Assembly (NCBI GenBank): GCA_964386635.1
Contig: CAYLRO010000009.1
Span: 1-64,000, forward strand
Source: Sabulitectum sp964386635
Lineage (GTDB): Bacteria; Fermentibacterota; Fermentibacteria; Fermentibacterales; JCC-6
DNA length: 64,000 bases
Reading direction: 5' to 3'
A program made the translations under genes and the position numbers. Below are positions 1 to 7,724 of this stretch, in pieces. The notes under the pieces were generated by a model. That model made no database searches and had not been told where the DNA came from. It was given only the letters and a program-made list of their open reading frames with translations. Position 1 is the stretch's first letter; the number at the start of each line of letters is the position of its first letter.

Positions 1-1
1 T

Positions 2-298
2 GATTCGCTTGAAGACCCACTGGAATATGCCATAGGGATTATAGAACTCACGCAAAGTGCTCAGAGTCTTTTCCTTGACTCTCCTATCGAGGATAGAAAG
101 CCATTTCTCCAGGACTTACTATCGAACTGCACACTACGCGATTCTCGCATCAATCCAACATTCGCGTATCCATTTAGTTTAATTGCAGATACGAATGCGC
201 TATGGAGAAGTGCAGGAGCCGCAAGTAGTGATCTTATGGCTGTTAATTCTATTTGGCACCCCAAAACGAATTCGAACTTTGCCAGGGAACAAAGCTGA
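2..298 (+). CDS. Large serine recombinase, C-terminal tail (5' end outside window)
   Basis: An open frame enters from the left edge and stops with TGA at 296-298, giving 98 visible residues. The stretch LLSNCTLRDSRINPTF followed by YPFSLIAD matches the well-known C-terminal end of large serine recombinases (resolvase/invertase family), where a conserved LLSNC...P.Y..PFD segment closes the protein. The catalytic N-terminal domain and the zinc ribbon would lie upstream, outside the window, so activity cannot be judged. Such enzymes integrate, excise or invert phage and transposon DNA, so this marks the end of a mobile element or a former insertion. The segment shows no frameshift. The next 130 bases hold no gene that I can support. 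Confidence 0.75.
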   Translation, partial: DSLEDPLEYAIGIIELTQSAQSLFLDSPIEDRKPFLQDLLSNCTLRDSRINPTFAYPFSLIADTNALWRSAGAASSDLMAVNSIWHPKTNSNFAREQS

Positions 299-430
299 TC
301 CTTCAGTTATTAGTGACTGAAAGAGTTGATTTCAGGGGTTTGACACCATGTGAAAAGATGGCAGACTGGTTATGTTTTAGTTAAGAACACATATTCCGAT
401 AATGTACTCTAACCAGAAGGAGGGATAAGT

Positions 431-919
431 ATGAAGACATTGGCTCTTATAGCTGTTCTTGCAACAGTTGCTTTCGCAGGCGGTATGGAATTCGGACCCC
501 AGGTGGGTTACTGGTTCCCGACTGGAGATGCAGCAGATGTTTACAGCGGTAACTTCTACTTCGGTGGACAGTTCCTGTCACATATGGCTGTTGTCGCAAT
601 AGAAGGATCCATTGGCTACACCCCACTTGCTTTCGAAAACGAGCTTGAGGGAGTCGACTACTCCGGACACCTGATTCCTATCTGCATCGGTGTTAGAAGC
701 TACTCCGGCAAGATATACGCTGCCGGTGGTCTTGAGCTTGACATGGTCAGCTGGGAGGTCGGCGATGTTGAAGACTCTGACAGCGAATTCGGTGGCTACA
801 TCGGAGCCGGTATCATCACCCCACTCGTGGGAACTGGTGACATCGACGTGAGTGCAAGACTGCACTTCGTCGACTTCGATGACATGTGGGTTGGAATTCA
901 GGGCGGAATCAACTTCTAG
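431..919 (+). CDS. Small outer-membrane beta-barrel-like protein
   Basis: 162 residues. A signal peptide (MKTLALIAVLATVAFA, cleavage expected after AFA) is followed by about 145 residues of alternating hydrophobic and polar strands rich in Gly and aromatic residues, ending in Phe (GGINF). A terminal aromatic residue is typical of outer-membrane barrels recognised by BamA. The size suits an 8-stranded OmpX/OmpW-like barrel. The start is set by AGGAGGG about eight bases before the ATG at 431. A strong hairpin terminator follows directly, so it is probably a single-gene transcript. No specific ligand or function can be read from the sequence; the barrel assignment is inference from architecture. 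Confidence 0.7.
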   Translation: MKTLALIAVLATVAFAGGMEFGPQVGYWFPTGDAADVYSGNFYFGGQFLSHMAVVAIEGSIGYTPLAFENELEGVDYSGHLIPICIGVRSYSGKIYAAGGLELDMVSWEVGDVEDSDSEFGGYIGAGIITPLVGTGDIDVSARLHFVDFDDMWVGIQGGINF

Positions 920-935
920 AACAGCTGGTTACTTT

Positions 936-964
936 GGGGGGCGGTTCTTCCGCTCCCCTTTTTT
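936..964 (+). terminator. Rho-independent terminator after the outer-membrane protein gene
   Basis: A 9-bp GC-rich stem (GGGGGGCGG at 936-944, CCGCTCCCC at 950-958, one G-T pair) with a TTCTT loop is followed by six T. It sits 17 bases after the stop at 919. The T tract overlaps the stop codon of the converging glycosyltransferase gene, so this element separates convergent units. Confidence 0.9.
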
Positions 965-1853
965 ATTGCTCTATGAAATCCGTGATCTCTTTTATCAGAC
1001 CTGCAATGTCCCTGACCCTGTAGCCGAAGAAGCTTGCTTTTCTGTCCCATGGAACCACGGAACCCACCTTATGAAATCCTACTCTGGTTCCTGCCCAGTT
1101 CTCGTCAACGGTGTGTCTTGTTTCCTCGTGTCCGAAAATGAATGTGGGTGTGCCGCAGAGAAGGGTCATTTTCACAGTACCGGATTGATTCCCCACTGCT
1201 GCCCTGGCCTGCTTTGTGTTGCAGAGAGCAACCATCCAGTCCAGGGATACGCTGTCATTTTTCCCTGCAAGATTCATGAAGTTGGGTCTGTTAACCTGAA
1301 GGCTGGTGTAGGATCCGTTCAAGCTTCCGAAAGTGGCAACGGTCTGTTCAGGGAACTCATCACAAAGTGCTGTTGCTATTCGTTCCCATTGAGTTGCAGG
1401 GATGTTCCTGCCTTTGAACTTGGAGCTCCTGCACCTGGGAAAGATCATTATTACCTGTTCGCCGTGGAATGTCTTCCTGCAGAATTCCTCAGCCCCGCCG
1501 GAATGATTGTACGGTGCGAATGTCCTCTGTTCAGGAAAGGTACCGTATCTGGTAATGATCTCGTACTCCGGATAAGCGTTTCTGAAAGGTTCGGCCAGAA
1601 GGTTGTGATCCTTTATTCTTCTTCTTGTTTTTGGATTGTAAAGGTGTCCTCCGTCAGAGGGAAATCCGCCGAACTTATTCTGCCACTCTTCAGGTATTGA
1701 CAGTATCTCCCTGGCAGTTCCCCTGTAGAAAACCTTTTTAGCACTGTTGCATGCAACCGCTGCAGGTGTACCCTTTTCATGCAGAAATCGAATGTGAGCA
1801 GCCAGATACATAGACCACCCGATCTCTCCTACATCGTAATAAAGCTTCGTCAT
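963..1853 (-). CDS. Glycosyltransferase family 9 (heptosyltransferase)-like protein
   Basis: 296 residues from the ATG at 1853. Upstream in-frame codons are rejected because they run back into the preceding MFS gene, whose TGA overlaps this ATG (ATGA, 4 bases). The fold is suggested by a C-terminal Rossmann-like half with IFPRCRSSKFKGRNIP, the segment WMVALCNTKQARAAVGNQSG (a DSG..H-like sugar-nucleotide site in ADP-heptose transferases) and GTPTFIFG. GT9 enzymes transfer heptose or related sugars to lipopolysaccharide core or other acceptors at the inner membrane. The N-terminal half is poorly recognisable, so the acceptor and donor are unknown. Its partners are an MFS permease and cysC upstream, which suggests an envelope or sugar-modification role. 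It ends at the poly-T of the facing terminator. Confidence 0.6.
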   Translation of the reverse strand: MTKLYYDVGEIGWSMYLAAHIRFLHEKGTPAAVACNSAKKVFYRGTAREILSIPEEWQNKFGGFPSDGGHLYNPKTRRRIKDHNLLAEPFRNAYPEYEIITRYGTFPEQRTFAPYNHSGGAEEFCRKTFHGEQVIMIFPRCRSSKFKGRNIPATQWERIATALCDEFPEQTVATFGSLNGSYTSLQVNRPNFMNLAGKNDSVSLDWMVALCNTKQARAAVGNQSGTVKMTLLCGTPTFIFGHEETRHTVDENWAGTRVGFHKVGSVVPWDRKASFFGYRVRDIAGLIKEITDFIEQ

Positions 1854-3130
1854 GTTGCTGTCAGTCCTGTCCTGCATCTCTTCCTGTAATGGAGAAGAAA
1901 CAATACTCCTGCTGCAGTGAAGAATATGAAGGAAAGAAGAAAGTTTGCAGTATACCCAAGATAGCTCATTACAACACTGCCTAGAACAGGAGCCAGAAAA
2001 CCCCTGAAAGCAGTAGCTGTTACATGAAGCCCCTGGTAAGTTGCAGTTCTCCCCTCTGGAGCAAAGAACATGCTGGACATGTTCCATGAGAGAGTAACAC
2101 CGGCAATACCAATTGCAAAAGCGATCCAGGCCATGTAAAAGAGAGGGATTCCCATCTGGGGAGCCAGACTGCTTGCAACCAGCAGGAGCGGGAATCCAGC
2201 AAGTATGAGGCAGACTACGCCTGTGAATCTGAATGGATGGAGCTTGTCCATCTTCGAACCAAGGTAGGGCGCAAGAACAAGAAGCCCCATCTGTCCAAGC
2301 ACACCTTTTGCCATAGCGTATTGCTCATATGTAAGGCCCAGAACCTCCTGAGAGTAAAAGGGTATTGCCGGTTGAATACACATGTAACCAAACCCGTATG
2401 TCATGAAGAATGCTTCAAAAAGCATGAATTCTCTATCGGTTTTTAGTACTTCTTTCAGGCTTTTGAAGAAATCACCCAGACTGGATTTCGCAGTGGCGAC
2501 TGGGTCAGTCATTCCCCTGGCCATAAATCCCATAACCACTGCCTGACCGCATCCCATTACTCCCTCTGCAACAAACAGCCACTTGTAGAATATGAAATCT
2601 GCATCCAGAAGAGCTCCGACAAGCATTGCGGCAGGAAGTGCAAACAGATTGAGAACGCTCATGGCCCACCCGAAAAGCTGACCTCTGTGTCCTTCTCTGT
2701 ACCTGCTTCTCATAACAGCATTCTGACCTGGAATCACCAGGCTGTTGCTGCCGAAATAGAGAAAGAGAAGTATGAGCATCACATTCACGTTGGACGAAAA
2801 GAACATCAGTGCCACTGGCAGTCTTAAAGCAGCCCCGATAAAGATAGCTGTTGAGTGCCGGTTGGTACTGTCGACAAAATGACTTACCAGAACACTGAAA
2901 AGGTTGCTCACAGGCCATATCATCGCAAGCAGAGTAATCTGCACCACACTGGCGCCAAGGCCGTTTGTGGCAATGTAGTCATGGTTCATGAGCACACCGG
3001 CAGCTACTGCACCGAGAACCTGACTCGCCAGATGAAGTTTGAATGCAGACTTCTCATCAGAGTTAAGCGGCATTCCGAAAAAGGAGCGGTCCGCCAGTTC
3101 AGGCGGAACCGCTCTTCTTGAAAAGAACAA
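1850..3130 (-). CDS. Major facilitator superfamily transporter
   Basis: 426 residues with about 12 hydrophobic segments. After TM1 and TM2 comes a loop typical of MFS proteins (SHFVDSTNRHS), and a second half begins around residue 215. The start is a TTG at 3130 preceded by AGGGAG eight bases upstream, which itself contains the last codons of cysC; an ATG twenty codons in is a weaker alternative. The substrate cannot be inferred. It sits between cysC (3 bases apart) and a GT9-like gene (4-base overlap), so the three are probably co-transcribed. No unusual composition was noticed. Confidence 0.8.
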   Translation of the reverse strand: MFFSRRAVPPELADRSFFGMPLNSDEKSAFKLHLASQVLGAVAAGVLMNHDYIATNGLGASVVQITLLAMIWPVSNLFSVLVSHFVDSTNRHSTAIFIGAALRLPVALMFFSSNVNVMLILLFLYFGSNSLVIPGQNAVMRSRYREGHRGQLFGWAMSVLNLFALPAAMLVGALLDADFIFYKWLFVAEGVMGCGQAVVMGFMARGMTDPVATAKSSLGDFFKSLKEVLKTDREFMLFEAFFMTYGFGYMCIQPAIPFYSQEVLGLTYEQYAMAKGVLGQMGLLVLAPYLGSKMDKLHPFRFTGVVCLILAGFPLLLVASSLAPQMGIPLFYMAWIAFAIGIAGVTLSWNMSSMFFAPEGRTATYQGLHVTATAFRGFLAPVLGSVVMSYLGYTANFLLSFIFFTAAGVLFLLHYRKRCRTGLTAT

Positions 3131-3133
3131 GGT

Positions 3134-3748
3134 TTACTCCCTGCCTATTATTCCCATCTCTTCCAGCTTCTTCACAACTTCCATTGCAGATTCCTGAGGG
3201 GTCTGACCATCAGTGTGAAGGTGGATCTCCGGGTTTTCAGGAGCTTCGTATGGAGCACTTATCCCAGTAAAACTCGGGATGATTCCGGCTCTGGCCTTCT
3301 TGTAAAGACCCTTGGGATCTCTTTCCTCGGCAACCTCAAGTGGAGCATCAACATAAACCTCAATAAAGTCGCCTTCATTCTGGATTTCTCTGGCTTTGTT
3401 TCTGTCAGCTATGTAGGGGCTTATAAAGGCAAGCAGATTAATTGTGCCGAAGCTGGTGAAGAGTTTGGCTACTTCTGATATGCGTCTGATGTTCTCAGTT
3501 CTGTCTTCCGGAGAAAAACCAAGGTCGCTGTTCAGTCCCAGTCTTACATTATCACCATCAAGGATTGCTGTACGAACACCTTTCTGATGCAGCATTCTCG
3601 CCACATAGTCGGCAACTGTTGACTTACCGCTGCCGCTGAGGCCGGTAAACCATATAGTGGCACCTTTATGGGTGTTCAACTCTTCCCTGTCATCTCTTGT
3701 AATGGCATGGTCATGCCAGGTAAGGTTCCGGTCGTTGACGGTACTCAT
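3134..3748 (-). CDS. cysC: Adenylylsulfate (APS) kinase
   Basis: 204 residues, the normal CysC length. It phosphorylates adenylyl sulfate to PAPS with ATP. Visible motifs are the Walker A GLSGSGKS at residues 36-43, the DGDNVR segment that binds APS, FSPEDRTENIRR, ISPYIADR and the mobile-lid motif RDPKGLYKKAR. The Cys that often precedes the RDPKGLY motif is Glu here. No ATP sulfurylase (sat, or cysN and cysD) lies nearby, so APS must be supplied from elsewhere. Its neighbours (MFS transporter and GT9-like enzyme) hint that PAPS could serve a sulfotransferase in envelope decoration rather than assimilation; that is inference. It is divergent from purC. Confidence 0.93.
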   Translation of the reverse strand: MSTVNDRNLTWHDHAITRDDREELNTHKGATIWFTGLSGSGKSTVADYVARMLHQKGVRTAILDGDNVRLGLNSDLGFSPEDRTENIRRISEVAKLFTSFGTINLLAFISPYIADRNKAREIQNEGDFIEVYVDAPLEVAEERDPKGLYKKARAGIIPSFTGISAPYEAPENPEIHLHTDGQTPQESAMEVVKKLEEMGIIGRE

Positions 3749-3865
3749 GAAAACTCCTTATGCGATTAGTGGTTAAGGGCGAATATACTATGGTTGGCGG
3801 ATCGGGTGCCTTATTTCCTATCTTACCGGCATGAAATTAAACTTTTCACAGCAACCGGAGGAAAG

Positions 3866-4828
3866 ATGAAAAGCAAAGAAAGCGTAATAAAAGCTAATCT
3901 TGAAAACTGCCTCACCGAAACAGCTCCCCTTGGTATCGGCAACTGCAAAAGAGGCAAGGTAAGAGACATCTACGATCTTGGAGACAAACTTCTCCTGGTT
4001 ACAACAGACAGACAGAGTGCTTTCGATCGCGTTCTTGCATCAGTGCCTTTCAAAGGTCAGGTTCTAAACAGAGTAAGTGCATGGTGGTTCAAGGAGACAG
4101 AGCACATTGTTCCAAACCATGTGATCTCAGTACCGCATCCCAATGCCACTCTTGGTAAAAAAATGGAAGTATTCCCCATCGAGTTCGTTATGAGGGGATA
4201 TCTCACAGGCAGCAGCAGTACCAGTGCATGGACCCTCTACAACAGAGGTGAGAGAAACATCTGCGGTAATGTTCTTCCTGACGGTATGGTGAAGAATCAG
4301 AAGTTCCCTGAGCCGATCATCACACCTACTACAAAAAGTGAAGAGCACGATGAATCCATAACTCCTGAGGAAATCGTCTCCGGCGGTTTCATGTCTCAGG
4401 AAGACTGGGACGAAGCATCCAGGATTGCAAAGGAACTGTTCAACTTTGGTGTGAAAACCGCTGCAGGCAGGGGACTGATACTTGTAGATACCAAGTATGA
4501 GATGGGTAAGGATGAGAACGGAAACATAGTTCTCATCGACGAGATCCACACGCCTGACAGTTCAAGGTACTGGCTGGCTGAGAGTTTCGAAGAAAGGCTT
4601 GCTCAGGGTCTTGAGCCCAAAAATATCGACAAGGAATTCCTCCGCCTCTGGTTCAGAGACAACTGTGACCCCTACAAGGATGAAAAGCTTCCGGAAGCTC
4701 CTGCAGATCTGGTAGCAGAACTCTCATCCAGATACATTACTCTCTTTGAGATGATAACCGGAGAGGAATTCATCCCAGTGGAGGGAGACCCGGGAAAAGA
4801 CCTCCTTGAAGCTGTAAAGAGCATCTAG
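3866..4828 (+). CDS. purC: Phosphoribosylaminoimidazole-succinocarboxamide synthase (SAICAR synthetase)
   Basis: 320 residues, of the longer yeast Ade1-like type rather than the 237-residue E. coli form. It joins CAIR and aspartate with ATP in de novo purine synthesis. Diagnostic segments are KRGKVRDIYD, TTDRQSAFDRVL, FVMRGYLTGSS, PTTKSEEHDE, LVDTKYE and LIDEIHTPDSSR. The start at 3866 is fixed by GGAGG six bases upstream; an in-frame ATG at 3794 lacks a ribosome site and would add an unconserved 24-residue tail. It is a single gene closed by a terminator and no other purine genes are near. Confidence 0.95.
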   Translation: MKSKESVIKANLENCLTETAPLGIGNCKRGKVRDIYDLGDKLLLVTTDRQSAFDRVLASVPFKGQVLNRVSAWWFKETEHIVPNHVISVPHPNATLGKKMEVFPIEFVMRGYLTGSSSTSAWTLYNRGERNICGNVLPDGMVKNQKFPEPIITPTTKSEEHDESITPEEIVSGGFMSQEDWDEASRIAKELFNFGVKTAAGRGLILVDTKYEMGKDENGNIVLIDEIHTPDSSRYWLAESFEERLAQGLEPKNIDKEFLRLWFRDNCDPYKDEKLPEAPADLVAELSSRYITLFEMITGEEFIPVEGDPGKDLLEAVKSI

Positions 4829-4845
4829 CCTGATTGTCTTACAGT

Positions 4846-4877
4846 GCCCCGGGGATGTTCACATTTCCGGGGCTTTT
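4846..4877 (+). terminator. Hairpin terminator after purC
   Basis: A 7-bp perfect stem GCCCCGG / CCGGGGC (4846-4852 and 4867-4873) with a 14-base loop is followed by TTTT. It lies 18 bases after the purC stop and may also help end the converging parE-parC-nudix-DUF6485 transcript. Confidence 0.85.
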
Positions 4878-4956
4878 CTACAGTAAGAACGGCTGGACAA
4901 CTTCAAAAACAAAGGATAACGGTATCATGATAATGGAAAAATCTCTGGACTGATTC

Positions 4957-5160
4957 CTAGACATTCCCCTCTTCCACAAGACGGGCGAAGTGCTCGAATG
5001 ACCTGTCCCATGTTTTCTCGGCTTCTTCAGGGAAACAACATGCCGGAAGCTGCCGCATCCTCAGGTGGTACTTGATACACTGACAGCAGATGCCCTTCCT
5101 GGAGCATGGGTCATAAGTGCAGTTGCAGCTCTCAAGGTTCCCGGTCTTCCTGCATTCCAT
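4957..5160 (-). CDS. Cys-rich small protein, DUF6485 family
   Basis: 67 residues with eight Cys: MECRKTGN, CNCTYDPCSRKGICCQC, then LPACCFPEEAEKTWDRS. This arrangement is the DUF6485 signature, widespread in anaerobic and candidate-phylum bacteria and of unknown function. The CxC..C..CCxC pattern suggests zinc or iron binding, which is inference. It is the last gene of the minus-strand run parE-parC-nudix and starts nine bases after the nudix stop. Small size makes it easy to miss in automated annotation, but the motif is clear. Confidence 0.8.
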   Translation of the reverse strand: MECRKTGNLESCNCTYDPCSRKGICCQCIKYHLRMRQLPACCFPEEAEKTWDRSFEHFARLVEEGNV

Positions 5161-5169
5161 ACAGACTCC

Positions 5170-5634
5170 TCAGTTGACATCACCCAGGTAAACAGGGTGT
5201 TTCTCAGGTATCCCCTGTTTAAGAATCTCCTTCAGCAGCTTCGGATAAAGGTCGAATTCTTCAATCCTGTTCAGCGGAAGCCAGGCAACTCCTGTCTGAA
5301 ACTGGTCAGGTTCCACCCCTGGAGCAGGTGTACCGCTTCTTATTGTGCAGCTGAACATGAACTCCACCTGATGAGAGTTCCCGTCTTCCTCTGCGAATTC
5401 ATGGTTGCGTGAGATGTAGTCTCTTATGAAAAGTATATCTCCTGGATCAACATGGATGGAAGCTTCCTCCATGCATTCTCTTTTCAGAGCATCTGTAAGG
5501 GATTCTCCATGGTTCTGCCCTCCACCCGGCAGGATGTACCAGTCACCCCCAGGGGCATAATTCTTTATGGCAAGAAGTTTCCCTTCACGAATTATAACCG
5601 CCTTGGCAGAGGTTCTGACAGCTTTTCCGCTCAT
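5170..5634 (-). CDS. NUDIX hydrolase
   Basis: 154 residues. A full NUDIX box runs from Gly38 to Ile60: G38 and E44 spaced by five, then R52-E53 and E56-E57, the metal-binding glutamates. The usual Gly near the end of the box is Ser59. The protein hydrolyses a nucleoside diphosphate linked to some moiety; the substrate cannot be told. The ATG overlaps the parC stop by 4 bases (5631-5634), so it is translationally coupled to topoisomerase IV, though a functional link is not established. Confidence 0.9.
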   Translation of the reverse strand: MSGKAVRTSAKAVIIREGKLLAIKNYAPGGDWYILPGGGQNHGESLTDALKRECMEEASIHVDPGDILFIRDYISRNHEFAEEDGNSHQVEFMFSCTIRSGTPAPGVEPDQFQTGVAWLPLNRIEEFDLYPKLLKEILKQGIPEKHPVYLGDVN

Positions 5635-7724
5635 TCTTCACCGAACAGATCCGGGGTATCACCTTCGAATTTCTTCAGGATACTGCTCATCCTGTTTCTG
5701 AGAACTTCCGCTTCAGCGCTGATCTCCTCGATGGATCGTCTGGGCTCTTCAGGAGCTGCTTCATCAGGTTCCTCAACTTCTGTGATCTCCCTGTCTTCAC
5801 TTTCCTCAGACTCTACTGGTTCATCCTGTATCTCCAGGGCTTTAAGAGTTGAGATCACCCGTTTGCCGCAGAGCTGAACACCCTTTGCTTTAATGCCTTT
5901 GATTGAAACATCCGTCAGGAGGGTCTCACCCTTTCTGGTCTTCATTCTTTTCACTCTCTGGAACCAGTAGTCGAGAATCACATTCTGGTTATCCAGGAAA
6001 ACCATGATCTCACTTCCCTCAGGAACAAACCGGTACTCTCTGTCCAGGATGAATCCTCCTACAGGGAATCTTTTCACGTAAGCAATTTTGTCCTTCCTGT
6101 CACGGTACACACAGGCAAACAGTTTTTCCCTGTCACATGGACCGCACCACAGAACCTGTCCGGTGATCATGAACTTCTCGTGCATTGGAATAACAGTATA
6201 GGTACCGTCTGTAAGGAAGTAGAGAATACGATCAAGCTCTGAAACATTCCAGGTGATGTCACCCTTCACGCCGGTTCCTATGAAACCGGTTTCCCGCTGG
6301 TATCCCATCTTCAGGTTGGCGATAGCCACTTCCCGCTTGTCTATATCTGAAAACTCCTCGATGGATGTTAATCTGGGATAGTCTTTTCCATACTTGTCAA
6401 TAAAACCCTGAACAGTCTCTACGGCATAATCTGTAAGGTTTTTAAGCCTTTTCCGGGCAACCTTCATGGCTGCCTTTATACTGCCCATCTCTTTCCTGTG
6501 GGATTCAATATCGAAACGGCTTATCCTCCTGATTTTCAAGGAAAGAAGCCTGTCAACGTCCTCCTGGGTTACTTCCCTGTCATAGTCATCCAGGAACGGT
6601 ACCAGACCGTCTTTCACTGCAGCTCTCACCTCTTCAAGAGATGGGCATTCCTCAATCCTCTTGTACAGACGGTTCTCGATGAAAATCTGCTCAAGGGTCA
6701 TCCAGTGAAGCTTGTCTTTAAGCCCCTTGAGCTCCAGTTCAAGTTCCCGCTTCAGCACATCCCTCAGTGAATCAGCTGAGTATCTGATGAGTTCTGTCAC
6801 AGTGGTCTCCACTGGAGCACCGTCTACTATCATCATCATGTTGGCTGTGTGAACAACCTCGCACTCAGTGCTGGCGAAGAGTCTCTGAACAGTTTCATCA
6901 GCAGATACTCCCCTGGCAACAGTAACCTCTATTTCCACATTGCCGGTTGTGTAATCGTCTATGCTTGAGATCTTGAGTTTGCCCTTCCTCGCAGCACCCT
7001 CAATTGAGGAAATAATGGACTCCGTGGTTGTGCCGAAAGGTATCTGTTTAATAACAACCTTCTTGGTTCCCCTTCGCTCGATTCTTGCCCTGCATTTAAC
7101 CCTTCCCCGGCCGTCCTCGTAGGCTGACACATCCACAGCTCCCCCCTGGGCAAAGTCAGGGTAAAGGGTGAATTCCTCTCCCTTGAGGGCAGCGATCTGA
7201 GCTTTGAGCACCTCGTTGAAATTATGGGGAAGGATCTTTGTGGACATACCCACTGCGATACCCTCTGCACCAAGCAGCAGAACTACCGGCACTTTTGCCG
7301 GAAAGAGCACAGGTTCCCTGTTGCGGCCGTCATAGCTGAGCTCGTAGCGGGTTATATCGTTATTGAAGAGAACATCCCTTGCAAGAGGTGTAAGCCTGCA
7401 CTCTATGTATCTTGGTGCAGATGCATCATCGCCTGTAAGAATGTTTCCAAAGTTGCCCTGTCGTTCAATGAAGTAGTTTCTGTTGGCAAGTGCCACAAGA
7501 GCTGCACCGATGGACTGGTCTCCGTGGGGGTGATACCGCATTGTGTGACCGATCACATTAGCAACTTTGTTGAATCTTCCGTCATCCATTTCCGTAAGAG
7601 ACCAGAGTATCCTTCGCTGTACAGGCTTGAAGCCGTCAGCAGCGTCAGGAATGGCTCTTTCCTTGATAACGTATGATGCGAAATCCAGAAAATTATTCTC
7701 GTACAGTTTCTTAAGACCGGTCAT
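5631..7724 (-). CDS. parC: DNA topoisomerase IV (type IIA) subunit A
   Basis: 697 residues. It is the breakage-reunion subunit that decatenates daughter chromosomes with ParE. The N-terminal winged-helix region has KPVQRRILW, then HPHGDQSIG and the catalytic Tyr106 in SAPRYIECRL. A tower/coiled-coil domain and a short C-terminal domain follow, and the last 70 residues are very acidic and Ser/Glu-rich. I see no GyrA-box (QRRGGxG), consistent with topoisomerase IV rather than gyrase. At 697 residues it is shorter than E. coli ParC (752), like the compact ParC of Bacteroidetes and Chlamydiae. It overlaps parE by four bases. Confidence 0.92.
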   Translation of the reverse strand: MTGLKKLYENNFLDFASYVIKERAIPDAADGFKPVQRRILWSLTEMDDGRFNKVANVIGHTMRYHPHGDQSIGAALVALANRNYFIERQGNFGNILTGDDASAPRYIECRLTPLARDVLFNNDITRYELSYDGRNREPVLFPAKVPVVLLLGAEGIAVGMSTKILPHNFNEVLKAQIAALKGEEFTLYPDFAQGGAVDVSAYEDGRGRVKCRARIERRGTKKVVIKQIPFGTTTESIISSIEGAARKGKLKISSIDDYTTGNVEIEVTVARGVSADETVQRLFASTECEVVHTANMMMIVDGAPVETTVTELIRYSADSLRDVLKRELELELKGLKDKLHWMTLEQIFIENRLYKRIEECPSLEEVRAAVKDGLVPFLDDYDREVTQEDVDRLLSLKIRRISRFDIESHRKEMGSIKAAMKVARKRLKNLTDYAVETVQGFIDKYGKDYPRLTSIEEFSDIDKREVAIANLKMGYQRETGFIGTGVKGDITWNVSELDRILYFLTDGTYTVIPMHEKFMITGQVLWCGPCDREKLFACVYRDRKDKIAYVKRFPVGGFILDREYRFVPEGSEIMVFLDNQNVILDYWFQRVKRMKTRKGETLLTDVSIKGIKAKGVQLCGKRVISTLKALEIQDEPVESEESEDREITEVEEPDEAAPEEPRRSIEEISAEAEVLRNRMSSILKKFEGDTPDLFGEE

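Noticed and set aside
340..376. TTGACA at 340-345 upstream of the outer-membrane protein gene
   Set aside because: A perfect -35 sequence, but no -10 lies at a usual distance, so I do not call a promoter.
852..1700. 282-residue plus-strand ORF opposite the GT9-like gene
   Set aside because: It is a shadow of the GT9-like gene, with low-complexity Cys/Ser-rich sequence and no family motifs.
3794..3865. Earlier in-frame start for purC
   Set aside because: No ribosome site and an unconserved leader; the ATG at 3866 has GGAGG.
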